The position numbers were made by a program, and so were the translations under genes. Shown piece after piece: positions 7,757-16,841 of a stretch of DNA of 64,000 nt (position 1 is its first letter; every line of letters begins with the position of its first letter). Origin of the DNA: Sphingomonas aerolata. GTDB taxonomy: Bacteria > Pseudomonadota > Alphaproteobacteria > Sphingomonadales > Sphingomonadaceae. The stretch lies in contig NZ_PZZN01000003.1 in NCBI RefSeq assembly GCF_003046295.1, forward strand, positions 62,001 through 126,000, in the 5' to 3' direction. The notes below the pieces were generated by a model, which had not been told where the DNA came from, ran no database searches, and saw only the letters and a program-made list of their open reading frames with translations.

Positions 7757-9397
7757 TTGGAAGCTGTATCGATCGTTCTGTTCCTCCTGCTCGCGGTAGT
7801 CCTGAGCGGGTCCATTTCGCGAATGCTCCCCGTGCCGGTGCCGACGCCTCTGGTGCAGATCATGCTCGGTGCGGTCATCGGTATGTCGACGTCGTACCGG
7901 GTCGCGCTCGATCCCGAACTCTTCCTGCTGCTGTTCCTGCCACCGTTGTTGTTCCTCGATGGCTGGCGGATCCCCAAAGACGAGCTGCTCAAGGACATTT
8001 CGACCGTGGTCGAACTGGCGCTGGGGCTGGTGCTGATCACGGTGATCGGCATGGGACTGTTCATCCACTGGATGATCCCGGCCATACCGCTTGCCGTCGC
8101 GTTCGCGCTTGCCGCAGTCGTCTCGCCGACCGATCCTATCGCAGTCTCGGCGATCGCCGCACGCGTCCCGATCCCGAAGCGGATGATGCACATCCTCGAA
8201 GGGGAATCGCTGCTGAACGACGCCTCGGGCCTCGTCTGTCTGCGCTTTGCGATCGCCGCGGCGCTGACCGGATCGTTTTCGCCGTCCTCCGCCGCGATCA
8301 ACTTCGTCTGGGTTGCCGGCGCAGGCATCGTGGTGGGTGTCGGCCTGACGCTCGCGGTCACGCGCGCCAAAGCATGGGTATCGCGGCGGTTCGGTGAGGA
8401 ATCGGGGTCGCAGATCCTCGTCAGTCTGCTGATCCCGTTCGGTTCCTATCTGCTCGCCGAACATCTTCACGCGTCGGGGATCCTCGCGGCCGTCGCGGCG
8501 GGCGTGACGATGACCTATGCCGAGATATCGCGTCAGGCGCTGCCGAATACGCGGATGCGGCGCAACTCGGTGTGGGACACGATCCAGTTCGCGCTCAACG
8601 GCATCATCTTCGTGCTGCTCGGCGAACAGCTGCCGGCGATCCTTGCGGGTGCCAGGACGACGGTCAAGATGACGGGGCATGACAGCACCGGCTGGCTTGC
8701 CGCTTATGTCCTCGCGATCGTCGCCGGACTCGCCGCCCTGCGGTTCGTCTGGGTCTGGGTGTCGTTGCGGCTGACGCTGCTGCGCCGACGCTATCGCGAC
8801 GGGGTGACGGTCCACAGCCCGGACTGGCGGCTGGTCGCGGCGATGTCGCTGGCGGGGGTCCGCGGGGCGATCACCCTTGCAGGTGTCCTGACGATTCCGC
8901 TCGTACTCGACGACGGCACCGCGTTTCCTGCGCGCGACCTTGCCATATTCCTCGCCGCAGGGGTGATCATCGTGTCGCTGGTGCTGGCGAGCGTCGGCTT
9001 GCCGATCCTCCTCAACGGCCTGACGATGCCGCCCGAGCCGTCGCTGCTCGCGGAAGAGGATGCGGCGCGGGTCGCGGCGGCGGAAGCGGCGATCCGCGCG
9101 GTCGAGCGGTCGCAGCATGAGCTGGCCGAACGAATGGGCGACGGCGATTTCTATGCGGCGGCGGGTGGCCGGGTGATGGACATCTATCGCGACCGGATCG
9201 ACAGCCGCAGCGGCTCCGCCAAGGCGTCCGCGGCCGCGCGGGTGCAGGACCGGATCGAGCGGGACTTCAAGCTCGTCGCGCTCCAGGCCGAACGCAGCAC
9301 GATCGTCGACCTCGCGCGCGATCGCCGGATCGGCAGTGCGACCATCCGCAAGCTGGTCCGTGAGCTCGATCTCGTCGAGGCCCGGTATCGCAGCTGA
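7757..9397 (+). CDS. CPA1-family Na+/H+ antiporter
   Basis: The first about 410 residues hold around 12 hydrophobic segments. Motifs of the CPA1 (NhaP/NHE-like) family are present: LFLPPLLFLDGW, VVSPTDPIAVSAI with the ion-binding Asp, and GESLLNDASGLV. The last about 130 residues are a hydrophilic cytoplasmic tail with predicted helices. The start is a TTG at 7757, supported by GGGAG six bases before it and by the hydrophobic sequence MEAVSIVLFLLL. It probably exchanges sodium (or potassium) for protons in pH and salt tolerance. The gene stands alone between fixJ and a convergent hydrolase gene. Confidence 0.9.
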   Translation: MEAVSIVLFLLLAVVLSGSISRMLPVPVPTPLVQIMLGAVIGMSTSYRVALDPELFLLLFLPPLLFLDGWRIPKDELLKDISTVVELALGLVLITVIGMGLFIHWMIPAIPLAVAFALAAVVSPTDPIAVSAIAARVPIPKRMMHILEGESLLNDASGLVCLRFAIAAALTGSFSPSSAAINFVWVAGAGIVVGVGLTLAVTRAKAWVSRRFGEESGSQILVSLLIPFGSYLLAEHLHASGILAAVAAGVTMTYAEISRQALPNTRMRRNSVWDTIQFALNGIIFVLLGEQLPAILAGARTTVKMTGHDSTGWLAAYVLAIVAGLAALRFVWVWVSLRLTLLRRRYRDGVTVHSPDWRLVAAMSLAGVRGAITLAGVLTIPLVLDDGTAFPARDLAIFLAAGVIIVSLVLASVGLPILLNGLTMPPEPSLLAEEDAARVAAAEAAIRAVERSQHELAERMGDGDFYAAAGGRVMDIYRDRIDSRSGSAKASAAARVQDRIERDFKLVALQAERSTIVDLARDRRIGSATIRKLVRELDLVEARYRS

Positions 9398-9412
9398 CGG
9401 TTTAAGAGAACC

Positions 9413-10399
9413 TCAGACCGGAGCGCCGGGGTTGGTCAGCGTGGAAAGCCATGCCGCCACATCGTCGGGCCGGGTCACGGGGATCATGTGGCCGCCCGCG
9501 ACCAGCGTGAGCGCCGCGGCGGGATAGGCGTCGGCGAGACCCTGGCCGTGCGCCAGCGGATCGAGCACCGCGTCGTCGCGTCCGAACAGGATCGCGGTCG
9601 GAACGGACAGTGAGGGATAGCGGGCGACCATCGCCGGCAGATCGGCATTTGCCGCGGCGAGATCTGCCGCTGCTCCGGCAAAGGCCGATGGGCGACCGAT
9701 CAATGCGCCGCCGCCACGGGTCGCGAAATCGTCGGGTACCGGATCGGGTGCGAAGACGATGCGCGCGCCGCTGGGTCGTGCGAGCAAGGCAGCGGGCGTG
9801 GCGACCGTCCATGCCAGCGCGCTGCGCATCGCGCGCGTACCGATAGCGCGCGTCGCGACGATCTGCGGCACGGTGGCGAGCGGCTGGGTCAAGGGTGCGA
9901 TCAGCGCGAGCCCGCCGACCTGCCGCGGATGATCGAGCGCCAGCGCGAGCGCGATTGCACCGCCCAGCGAGTGGCCGACGACGAGCGGTCGGTCGAGCCC
10001 CATCGCGGTGATGAACGCCGCGACATGCGCGGCTTGTGCACGGATATTGGCCTGCGCGATCGGCGCCGAATAGCCCGAGCCGGGGCGGTCGATCAGGATC
10101 ACGCGGTGATCCGCACCCAGTCGGTCGAGCAAAGCATAGCCGAAGTTGCGCATCTGCCCGCCAAGCCCGTGGATCATCACGATCGCCGGGCCCGTTCCAC
10201 GTTCGAGATAATGCATCCGTCGCCCGTCGATATCGATGAACCTGCCGTCGGCCGGCACGCGGCGTTCCGCGCGGTTCGCCGCGAGCCTGGCAAACAGCAC
10301 AAGACCGGCCACCACACCGAGCGCGAGGCCGGCCGCACGCGTCGCCGGATGGCGAGGCGGCGTGGGCGCCGCGCGGTAGTTCTCATTCATATGCGTCAT
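9413..10399 (-). CDS. Alpha/beta-fold hydrolase, membrane-anchored or exported
   Basis: The protein has an alpha/beta hydrolase domain with oxyanion region MIHGLGGQ, nucleophile Ser144 in GHSLGG, a likely acid Asp in FGRDDAVLDP and a His in GGHMIPVTRP. An N-terminal hydrophobic stretch (AAGLALGVVAGLVLFARLAA) predicts an inner-membrane anchor with the catalytic domain in the periplasm. The frame is open to 10459, but ATG 10399 (MTHMNENYRA) or 10390 is more likely; no strong ribosome binding site decides. It is convergent with the antiporter, leaving 15 bases between stop codons. The substrate is unknown. Confidence 0.82.
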   Translation of the reverse strand: MTHMNENYRAAPTPPRHPATRAAGLALGVVAGLVLFARLAANRAERRVPADGRFIDIDGRRMHYLERGTGPAIVMIHGLGGQMRNFGYALLDRLGADHRVILIDRPGSGYSAPIAQANIRAQAAHVAAFITAMGLDRPLVVGHSLGGAIALALALDHPRQVGGLALIAPLTQPLATVPQIVATRAIGTRAMRSALAWTVATPAALLARPSGARIVFAPDPVPDDFATRGGGALIGRPSAFAGAAADLAAANADLPAMVARYPSLSVPTAILFGRDDAVLDPLAHGQGLADAYPAAALTLVAGGHMIPVTRPDDVAAWLSTLTNPGAPV

Positions 10400-10542
10400 C
10401 GGCCGACACATAGATTGCGCCGACAGGTCACGCCAAGCCTCCGCGAGGCCGGTATGCAACCCGCTTGCGAAGCAGCAGGCGCAGGCGGCATGACACGGGT
10501 ATTACAACCGGGCCGGGCGGGTGCGCCGGATGGGAGATGGCG

Positions 10543-11958
10543 ATGACCGACATGATGGCGATCCTGGCGGCGCAGCGCGCGGCATCGATGGCAGCGATGC
10601 CCGAGCCGCTGTCGGTCCGCAAGGACCGGCTGAAACGGGCCGCGGCGATGATCCGCGAGTCCGCCACGCGGTTCTGCGATGCGCTGTCGGAAGATTTCGG
10701 GCACCGGAGCCGCGAGCAATCGATGATCACCGACATCGCCGGATCGATCGCGCCGATCACCCATGCGATCAAGCATCTCGACCGCTGGGCGAAACCGGAG
10801 CGGCGCGCGGTCCAGTTCCCACTCGGGCTGCTCGGCGCGAAGGCCTGGGTCGAATATCAGCCCAAGGGCGTGGTCGGGGTGATCGCGCCGTGGAACTTCC
10901 CGGTCAACCTCATCATGGCGCCGCTCGCGGGCATCTTCGCCGCGGGCAACCGTGCGATCGTCAAGACCAGCGAATATACCCCGGTCACCGGCGCGCTGTT
11001 CGAGGAGCTCGTCGGGCGGTATTTCGCGGCGGACGAATTGGCCTTTGTCGGGGGCGGGCCGGAGGTCGGCAAGGCGTTTGCCAGCCTGCCGTTCGACCAT
11101 CTGCTCTTCACCGGTGCGACAGGCATCGGGCGCCATATCCTCCACGCGGCCGCCGACAATCTCGTCCCCGTGACGCTGGAGCTGGGCGGCAAGTCGCCGG
11201 TGGTGATCGGCGAGGGGGCGGATATCGCGCGCGCGACCGAGCGGGTCGCGCTCGGCAAGATGCTGAATGCCGGCCAGATCTGTCTCGCCCCCGATTACAT
11301 GCTGGTCCGCGACGCCGACGAGCCTGCCGTAGTGGCCGGCCTGACGGCCGCGGCCAGCGCGATGTATCCGACATTGCTCGACAACCCGGACTATACGTCG
11401 CTGGTCAGCGACCGTCACATGGCGCGGTTGAACGACTGGCTCGACGATGCCCGAACCAAGGGCGCGCGGGTCGAGATCGTCAATCCGGCGGGCGAGGACT
11501 TCAGCGGTGCGAACACGCGCAAGATGCCGCTCCACATCGTCCGCGACGCGACCGATGACATGATCGTGATGCAGGAGGAGATCTTCGGTCCGGTCCTGCC
11601 GATCCGTCGATATGACGATATCGACGACGCGATCGGCCAGATCAATCGCCGCGACCGGCCGCTTGCCCTCTATCACTTCGGCAGCGATGCGGGCGAGCGT
11701 CGCCGGTTGCTCGATCGAACCGTGTCGGGCGGCGTCAGCCTCGACGACGTGATCCTCCACGTCTCGATGGAGGATCTGCCGTTCGGCGGCATCGGCCCGT
11801 CGGGCATGGGCGCCTATCACGGTGCAGACGGGTTCCGCACCTTCAGCCATGCCCGCGCGGTCTTGCGGCAGGCGCGGTTCGACGTCGCCAGACTGGCTGG
11901 CCTGAAGCCCCCCTATGGCGCAACCGCACGCAAGGCCGCGGCGCGGCTGATAGGATGA
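10543..11958 (+). CDS. Coniferyl-aldehyde-type NAD(P)+-dependent aldehyde dehydrogenase
   Basis: This 471-residue enzyme belongs to the aldehyde dehydrogenase superfamily. Catalytic Cys247 lies in GQICLAPDY and the general base Glu213 in LELGGKSP; the cofactor loop shows VIAPWNFPVNL and FTGATGIGRHI. The GQICLAPDYM context and the short N-terminus (PLSVRKDRLKRA) resemble the coniferyl aldehyde dehydrogenase subgroup, which also covers fatty aldehyde enzymes. The frame is open upstream to 10465, but ATG 10543 has GGGAG at a suitable distance. The oxidised aldehyde is not known. It could serve aromatic or long-chain aldehyde oxidation. Confidence 0.88.
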   Translation: MTDMMAILAAQRAASMAAMPEPLSVRKDRLKRAAAMIRESATRFCDALSEDFGHRSREQSMITDIAGSIAPITHAIKHLDRWAKPERRAVQFPLGLLGAKAWVEYQPKGVVGVIAPWNFPVNLIMAPLAGIFAAGNRAIVKTSEYTPVTGALFEELVGRYFAADELAFVGGGPEVGKAFASLPFDHLLFTGATGIGRHILHAAADNLVPVTLELGGKSPVVIGEGADIARATERVALGKMLNAGQICLAPDYMLVRDADEPAVVAGLTAAASAMYPTLLDNPDYTSLVSDRHMARLNDWLDDARTKGARVEIVNPAGEDFSGANTRKMPLHIVRDATDDMIVMQEEIFGPVLPIRRYDDIDDAIGQINRRDRPLALYHFGSDAGERRRLLDRTVSGGVSLDDVILHVSMEDLPFGGIGPSGMGAYHGADGFRTFSHARAVLRQARFDVARLAGLKPPYGATARKAAARLIG

Positions 11959-11995
11959 ACCGCGCGTCCATCCGATCAGCCGCGCCCGGCGGTAG

Positions 11996-14323
11996 TCAGA
12001 AGTCCTTGCGCAGCAGCAGCCCGGCATAGCGCTGGTCGTCACGCGGGACGAACCGGACAGTCCCTGCGAACGTCCCCGCGGTCAGGAATGACGAATAGGA
12101 CGTGTTCGTCAGGTTCTTCACATAGGCGCGCAACTGCCAGCCCGACTGATCGCTGAGCAGGGCGACGCTCGCATTCCAGATCGCATAGGCGGGCTGCACG
12201 GTGCTCGGCGTCTGCGCCAGCGCATATTGCACCTTGCTGCTGAACGTCACGTCGCTCTGCAGTTCGAGCGCGAGCGTGTCGCTGAGCGCGAAGCGGTACG
12301 CCGCATTCTCATAGAGCTTGATCTTGGGGGCGTAGGGGAGCGGCTGGCCGTCGATGTTGCAGCTCGTCGGCGCACCCGGCGGGCAGAGGAAATTGCGCAC
12401 CGTGGCATCGGTATAGGCGGCCGAGATATCGAGCGTCAGGCCCTTGGTCGGGCGCAGCGTCACGTCCGCCTCCGCCCCGCGCGACCGCACCGAGCCGGCG
12501 TTGATCAGGCGGCTGACCTGCGCGCCCGCGACGACGTCGTTGAAGCTTGCCTGATACCCGTCGAAGTTCGTCGTGAACGCGGCCAGGCTGTAGCTCAGTG
12601 CACGGTCTGCGGTGCTGCCCTTCAAGCCGATTTCGTAGGAGTTCGAGGTCTCGGGGCTCAGCGGAACCTCGTCGAGCGGCGTCGTCGCGTTGAGCGACCG
12701 CATGTTGAAATACACGTTATACGCGGGGCCCTTGTAGCCGCGCGAAAAGGTGAAATAGGTCTGCGCATGATCGCCGAGATCATATTGTAGACCGAGCCGG
12801 TAGCTGTCGCCACGCCGATCGAGCCCGTCGCTGGCATTGTGATAGGCGCGCACGCCGGGTCGATCGAGCGCCGCTGCGCCGGTATTGAGGGGATCCGCGC
12901 TCGACGTGCGGACATGATAGAAGTCCAGGCTGTCCCAGGTCGAACGATAGCCCGCGATACCACGGAAGCGCGGGGTGAAATTGACGTTGGCCTCGCCGAA
13001 CAACGCGAAATTGTCGTTGGTGATGCCGTAGTTCGCGACACCCGTCGTCGTGCTGCGCGCGCCACCAGCGGCGAGCGACGTCAGCGTCCGCTGATAGGTC
13101 TCGTCGGTGGTGGCGTGGAGATAATAGGCGCCAAGCACGTAATCGATCAGCCCGCCCTTGGGCGATGTGAGCCGCAGCTCCTCCGAGAACTGCTTGGTGT
13201 TGACGTGGCCAGCGTCCTGCCCCGACGGGAAGGCGGTCGAGAGCGCGGCGACGCTGTCATAATCCTGACGCTGCGTGTTCAACCACTGCCGCCAGCCGGT
13301 GATCGAGGTGAGGTGATAGTCGCCGAGCGTCAGGTCACCCGTGAACGAGCCGCCGTAATTTTCGTCGCGCACGTCGGTGATCGTATCGTTGTTCGTGCGG
13401 CGGTTACTGGCGTTCGCACCGATGCCACTTGCCGTAAGCGCGGCAGCCAGGTCGGGCGAATTGGTGACGGTGCCGGTGGGGTAGGCGGTCCGGCTGGTGC
13501 TGGCATAGACGCTGGTCGGGGTGGTATCGCGCGAATTGAGATAGTCGCCGATAATCGTGAACTTGAGCGCGTCCGACGGCGTGATCACCAGCTTGCCGCG
13601 CGCACCGTAGCGTCGATAGCCGTTGACGTCGTCGTTGCGCGTGACGTTGCGGACATTGCCCTTGAAGTCGTCGTAAAGGCCGCCGATCAGCGCCTGGACC
13701 TTGCCGGGCACGATCGCGCCCGAGATGCCGGCCTTGATCCGGTATTCCTCGTCCGACGTGACGCCCGCTTCGCCGAACATCCGGAACTCGTCGGTCGGAT
13801 TGCGCGTGACGATGTTGACGACGCCCGCCGACGCGTTCTTGCCGAACAACGTGCCCTGTGGACCACGCAGCACCTCGATCCGCTCGACCTCGCCCAGGTC
13901 GAGCGTCGACTGGCCGGGGCGGGTGAGGACAACGCCGTCGAGCACGGTCGACACCGACGGCTCGACGCCCGGCGAAGTGGTGATCGTGCCGACGCCGCGA
14001 ATGAAGATCGTTCGGTCCTTGTTCGACGCACCGCTGCGAAAGCCGACCGCGGGGATCGTCGCGGCGATGTTCTCGACGGTGTTCAACTGGCGTTCGGCGA
14101 GCGACTGCCCGCTGACGGCGGAGATCGCGATCGGTACGGACTGGAGGCTTTCGTTGCGAAAGCGCGCGGTGACGACGACGTCTTCGCCGGTGTCGGCGGC
14201 AGGCGTCGCCGCCTTGGGCGGCGCGACTGCCGGCGCCGCGGCCGTGTCCTGAGCGAATGCCGGCGCGGCCAGGGTCGCAAGCGCGGTGCCGGCCAGCAGC
14301 GCCACATGGCGTGGATCGATCAT
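11996..14323 (-). CDS. TonB-dependent outer-membrane receptor
   Basis: The 775-residue protein starts with a signal peptide (ALLAGTALATLAAPAFAQ), has a plug domain (EDVVVTARFRNESLQSVPIA, LRGPQGTLFGKNASAGVVNI) and a long beta-barrel ending in aromatic Phe (LLLRKDF), as required for outer-membrane insertion. There is no STN signalling domain, so it is a transporter only. A strong GGGAGGG ribosome binding site precedes the ATG at 14323. It is the last gene of a minus-strand series with an MFS transporter, a flavin sulfonate monooxygenase and an aldo/keto reductase, which suggests that it imports the substrate of that pathway. This class often takes up carbohydrates or glycosides in sphingomonads. 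Confidence 0.92.
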   Translation of the reverse strand: MIDPRHVALLAGTALATLAAPAFAQDTAAAPAVAPPKAATPAADTGEDVVVTARFRNESLQSVPIAISAVSGQSLAERQLNTVENIAATIPAVGFRSGASNKDRTIFIRGVGTITTSPGVEPSVSTVLDGVVLTRPGQSTLDLGEVERIEVLRGPQGTLFGKNASAGVVNIVTRNPTDEFRMFGEAGVTSDEEYRIKAGISGAIVPGKVQALIGGLYDDFKGNVRNVTRNDDVNGYRRYGARGKLVITPSDALKFTIIGDYLNSRDTTPTSVYASTSRTAYPTGTVTNSPDLAAALTASGIGANASNRRTNNDTITDVRDENYGGSFTGDLTLGDYHLTSITGWRQWLNTQRQDYDSVAALSTAFPSGQDAGHVNTKQFSEELRLTSPKGGLIDYVLGAYYLHATTDETYQRTLTSLAAGGARSTTTGVANYGITNDNFALFGEANVNFTPRFRGIAGYRSTWDSLDFYHVRTSSADPLNTGAAALDRPGVRAYHNASDGLDRRGDSYRLGLQYDLGDHAQTYFTFSRGYKGPAYNVYFNMRSLNATTPLDEVPLSPETSNSYEIGLKGSTADRALSYSLAAFTTNFDGYQASFNDVVAGAQVSRLINAGSVRSRGAEADVTLRPTKGLTLDISAAYTDATVRNFLCPPGAPTSCNIDGQPLPYAPKIKLYENAAYRFALSDTLALELQSDVTFSSKVQYALAQTPSTVQPAYAIWNASVALLSDQSGWQLRAYVKNLTNTSYSSFLTAGTFAGTVRFVPRDDQRYAGLLLRKDF

Positions 14324-14410
14324 GATATCCCTCCCGAAGATGATGTCGTCTTTTAAATCCCATTCAGCCGATGGGTATATAGATCTGGATGCAGCCGCAT
14401 CGTATCAGCT

Positions 14411-15661
14411 TTAGTGCCCCTCGACCGGGCGCAACCGCGGCAGCAGCAGCTGGATCCAGCCGACCGCGAGCAGATAGGAGACGCTGGCGAACAGAAACAG
14501 CGGCAGGTAGCCGAGCCCGGCGGTCAGTACGAGGCCGGCGACCTTGGCGATCACCATACCACCGACATTGCCGCTGAACGAGCCGAACGCGGTGACCCGG
14601 CCGAGCTTGTCCTGCGGCACGACGTCGGCGATCAGCGCGAACAGGTTGGTCGAGAACGCCTGGTGCGCGGCGAGCGTCAGCGCCATCAGCGCGATCGTGA
14701 CGGGATAGCTGCCGACGTAAAGCACGAGCGGAACGGGCAGGACGCAGAGCGCGGCAACCAGCAATATGCCCTTGCGGACGGCGTTGACGCTATAGCCGAG
14801 GCTCAGCAACCGGGTCGCCACGCCGCCCCCGAGCAGCGAGCCAACCGCCGCGCCGCCATAGGCGATGGCCAGCGGCACGCCGAGCGCGACTCCGCTCAGC
14901 CCAAATTGGCGGTGGAAAAAGTCGGGCAACCAGAAGAGCATCAGCCACCAGGTCGCGTCGGACAGGATCTTGGCGACCGCGATCGCCCAGGTCTGGCGAT
15001 TGCGCAGGATCGGGCCATAGTCGCCGACCGGTGCCGCGGCATCTACGGCGCCCACGGGCTGCGAGGTGAAGCGCAGGCGACGGGTCGCGATCAGCCAGAC
15101 CGCTGCCCAGACGAGCCCGAGCGCGCCTGCGACGACGAACGTCCCCCGCCAGCCGACGAGCAGCGCGACGCCCGGAATAGCCAGCGGCGCCAGGATCGCA
15201 CCGATGCTGTTGGCCGCATTGGTCGCGCCGAACCCGCTCGATCGCCAGTTCTTGGGCAGCACCGACGCGATCGTCTTGATCCCGGTCGGCGTGCCCATCG
15301 CCTCGGTCGCGCCCAGGCTGACGCGGATCATCACGAACTCGGTCATCGATCGCGCCCAGCCATGCGCCATCGCGGCGATGCTCCACGCCGCGACACCGAT
15401 CGGGTTCGCCCATTTCACCCCGAGCTTGTCGACGATCCAGCCGGTGAACAGGAACGCGAACGCCGCGCCGCCCTGGAACCAGGCGGCGAGCGTCCCGTAA
15501 TCATCGTCGCTCCAGCCGAGATCGGCGGCGATCGTCGGCTTCAGCACGGCGATGATCTGGCGATCGACGAGGTTGAGGATGCCGGCGGTGACGACCAGCG
15601 CGAACAGCAATGTGCGGCCACGGGCGCTGAGTTGCGCGACGGTCTTGATGGGCAAAGTCAT
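14411..15661 (-). CDS. MFS transporter (ACS/hexuronate-like family)
   Basis: The 416-residue protein has about 12 transmembrane segments. The N-terminal helix FALVVTAGILNLVDRQIIAV, the loop TGWIVDKLGVKWANPIG and RVSLGATEAMGTPTGIKTIA resemble the anion:cation symporter branch that includes ExuT and other sugar-acid carriers. It lies between a TonB receptor and a sulfonate monooxygenase on the same strand, so it is the likely inner-membrane route for the same substrate. An anionic sugar fits both the family and the neighbours. The exact substrate is inference. Confidence 0.88.
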   Translation of the reverse strand: MTLPIKTVAQLSARGRTLLFALVVTAGILNLVDRQIIAVLKPTIAADLGWSDDDYGTLAAWFQGGAAFAFLFTGWIVDKLGVKWANPIGVAAWSIAAMAHGWARSMTEFVMIRVSLGATEAMGTPTGIKTIASVLPKNWRSSGFGATNAANSIGAILAPLAIPGVALLVGWRGTFVVAGALGLVWAAVWLIATRRLRFTSQPVGAVDAAAPVGDYGPILRNRQTWAIAVAKILSDATWWLMLFWLPDFFHRQFGLSGVALGVPLAIAYGGAAVGSLLGGGVATRLLSLGYSVNAVRKGILLVAALCVLPVPLVLYVGSYPVTIALMALTLAAHQAFSTNLFALIADVVPQDKLGRVTAFGSFSGNVGGMVIAKVAGLVLTAGLGYLPLFLFASVSYLLAVGWIQLLLPRLRPVEGH

Positions 15662-15761
15662 AGCGGGCCAGCATGGACGAGAGGACGATGGATGCGAGCC
15701 AGTTTCTCTTGTCCGCGTCGGTTATTTGATTTCAGTCGGTCTCAGCGGCCAGGCCTGCGTC

Positions 15762-16841
15762 CTAGACGACCAAGGGACCATGCTCGATCCGCGGCAGCAC
15801 GTGGCGTGCGAACAGGTCGGCCTCGGCGGCGTGCGGATAGCCCGACAGGATGAACGCATCGATTCCTTCGGCCCGGTAGGCGTTGAGCTTGGCGAGCACC
15901 TGGTCCGGATCGCCGACGATCGCGGCCCCGCATCCCGACCGTGCGCGGCCGATCCCGGTCCACAGATTGGCTTCGGCATAGCCATCGTCGGATCCCTCGC
16001 GCAGTTCGGCCTGGCGACGGACGCCGGCGGACTGCGAATCGAGCGAACGCGCGCGGATCGCCTGGCCTTCGGCATCGTCGAGTTTCGACAGCAGACGATC
16101 GGCCGCGGCGCGGGCTTCCGCCTCGGTCTCGCGGACGACGACATGGACGCGGTAGCCGAAGCGCAACGTGCGGCCGTGGCGTGCGGCGCGGGCGCGGAGG
16201 TCGGCGATGATCGCACGGACGCCGTCCATCGTGTCGGGCCACATCAGATAGACGTCGGCATTGGTCGCCGCGGCCTCCCGCGCGGCCTCGGACAGGCCAC
16301 CGAAATAGAACGCGGGACAGCGCCCGGACACGGTGGTGGTCCGCGGAGGGTCGAGCTTCAGCTTCCAGAAGTTGCCGTCATGGTCGAGCGGCTTGCCGTC
16401 GAGCAGCGTGCGCAGGATGTGCATCGCCTCGACGGTGCGGGCGTAGCGTGGCGCGCTCGCGAGCGTTTCGCCGGGCAGGTCGCTGGAAATGATGTTGATC
16501 GCCAGCCGACCGCCGAGCATCTGGTCGATCGTCGCGATCTGGCGGGCGAGCTGCGGTGGCCAGCTTTCGCCAATCCGTACCGCCATCAGCAGTCGCAATC
16601 GCCTGAGCATCGGTGCGATGCCCGCGGCGAACGCGGTCGTGTCGATGCCGAGCGTATAGCCCGAGGGCAGCAGGATATTGTCGTATCCCGCCGTCTCGGC
16701 CTGCATCACGATGTCGCGACAATGCTCCCAGCTCGATTTCAGCGCGGGGTCGGGGACGCCGAGAAACTCGTAATCATCGTCGCACAGCGCGGAAAACCAG
16801 CTGATCTCGCAGGGTGGAAGGCTTGCTGACGGATCGATCAT
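15762..16841 (-). CDS. FMNH2-dependent sulfonate monooxygenase, SsuD/SmoC type
   Basis: This 359-residue protein is a luciferase-like monooxygenase closely similar to SsuD. Conserved sites of SsuD are recognisable: VYLMW (Trp196), GYRVHVVVRET with Arg231 and His233 (Arg226/His228 in SsuD), NLWTGIGRARSG (Arg297) and ILSGYPH (Tyr331). The Cys54 region is LLPSGYTL, so that Cys is absent. Enzymes of this type cut C-S bonds of sulfonates with O2 and reduced FMN from a separate reductase, releasing sulfite and an aldehyde. The start ATG overlaps the upstream reductase stop (ATGA), indicating coupled translation. Its partner reductase and context suggest a sugar sulfonate substrate. Confidence 0.87.
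   Translation of the reverse strand: MIDPSASLPPCEISWFSALCDDDYEFLGVPDPALKSSWEHCRDIVMQAETAGYDNILLPSGYTLGIDTTAFAAGIAPMLRRLRLLMAVRIGESWPPQLARQIATIDQMLGGRLAINIISSDLPGETLASAPRYARTVEAMHILRTLLDGKPLDHDGNFWKLKLDPPRTTTVSGRCPAFYFGGLSEAAREAAATNADVYLMWPDTMDGVRAIIADLRARAARHGRTLRFGYRVHVVVRETEAEARAAADRLLSKLDDAEGQAIRARSLDSQSAGVRRQAELREGSDDGYAEANLWTGIGRARSGCGAAIVGDPDQVLAKLNAYRAEGIDAFILSGYPHAAEADLFARHVLPRIEHGPLVV

Noticed and set aside
7586..9118. 510-codon open frame opposite the antiporter gene
   Set aside because: Its protein is Arg/Asp/Gln-rich without any motif, as expected from the complement of a GC-rich gene. The plus-strand antiporter explains the region.
12839..14356. 505-codon plus-strand frame inside the TonB receptor gene
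   Set aside because: Composition is that of an antisense shadow; the receptor with plug and barrel motifs is convincing.
14414..15853. 479-codon plus-strand frame opposite the MFS gene
   Set aside because: Arg/Gln/Asp-rich low-information sequence, no motif. The MFS protein has clear membrane helices.
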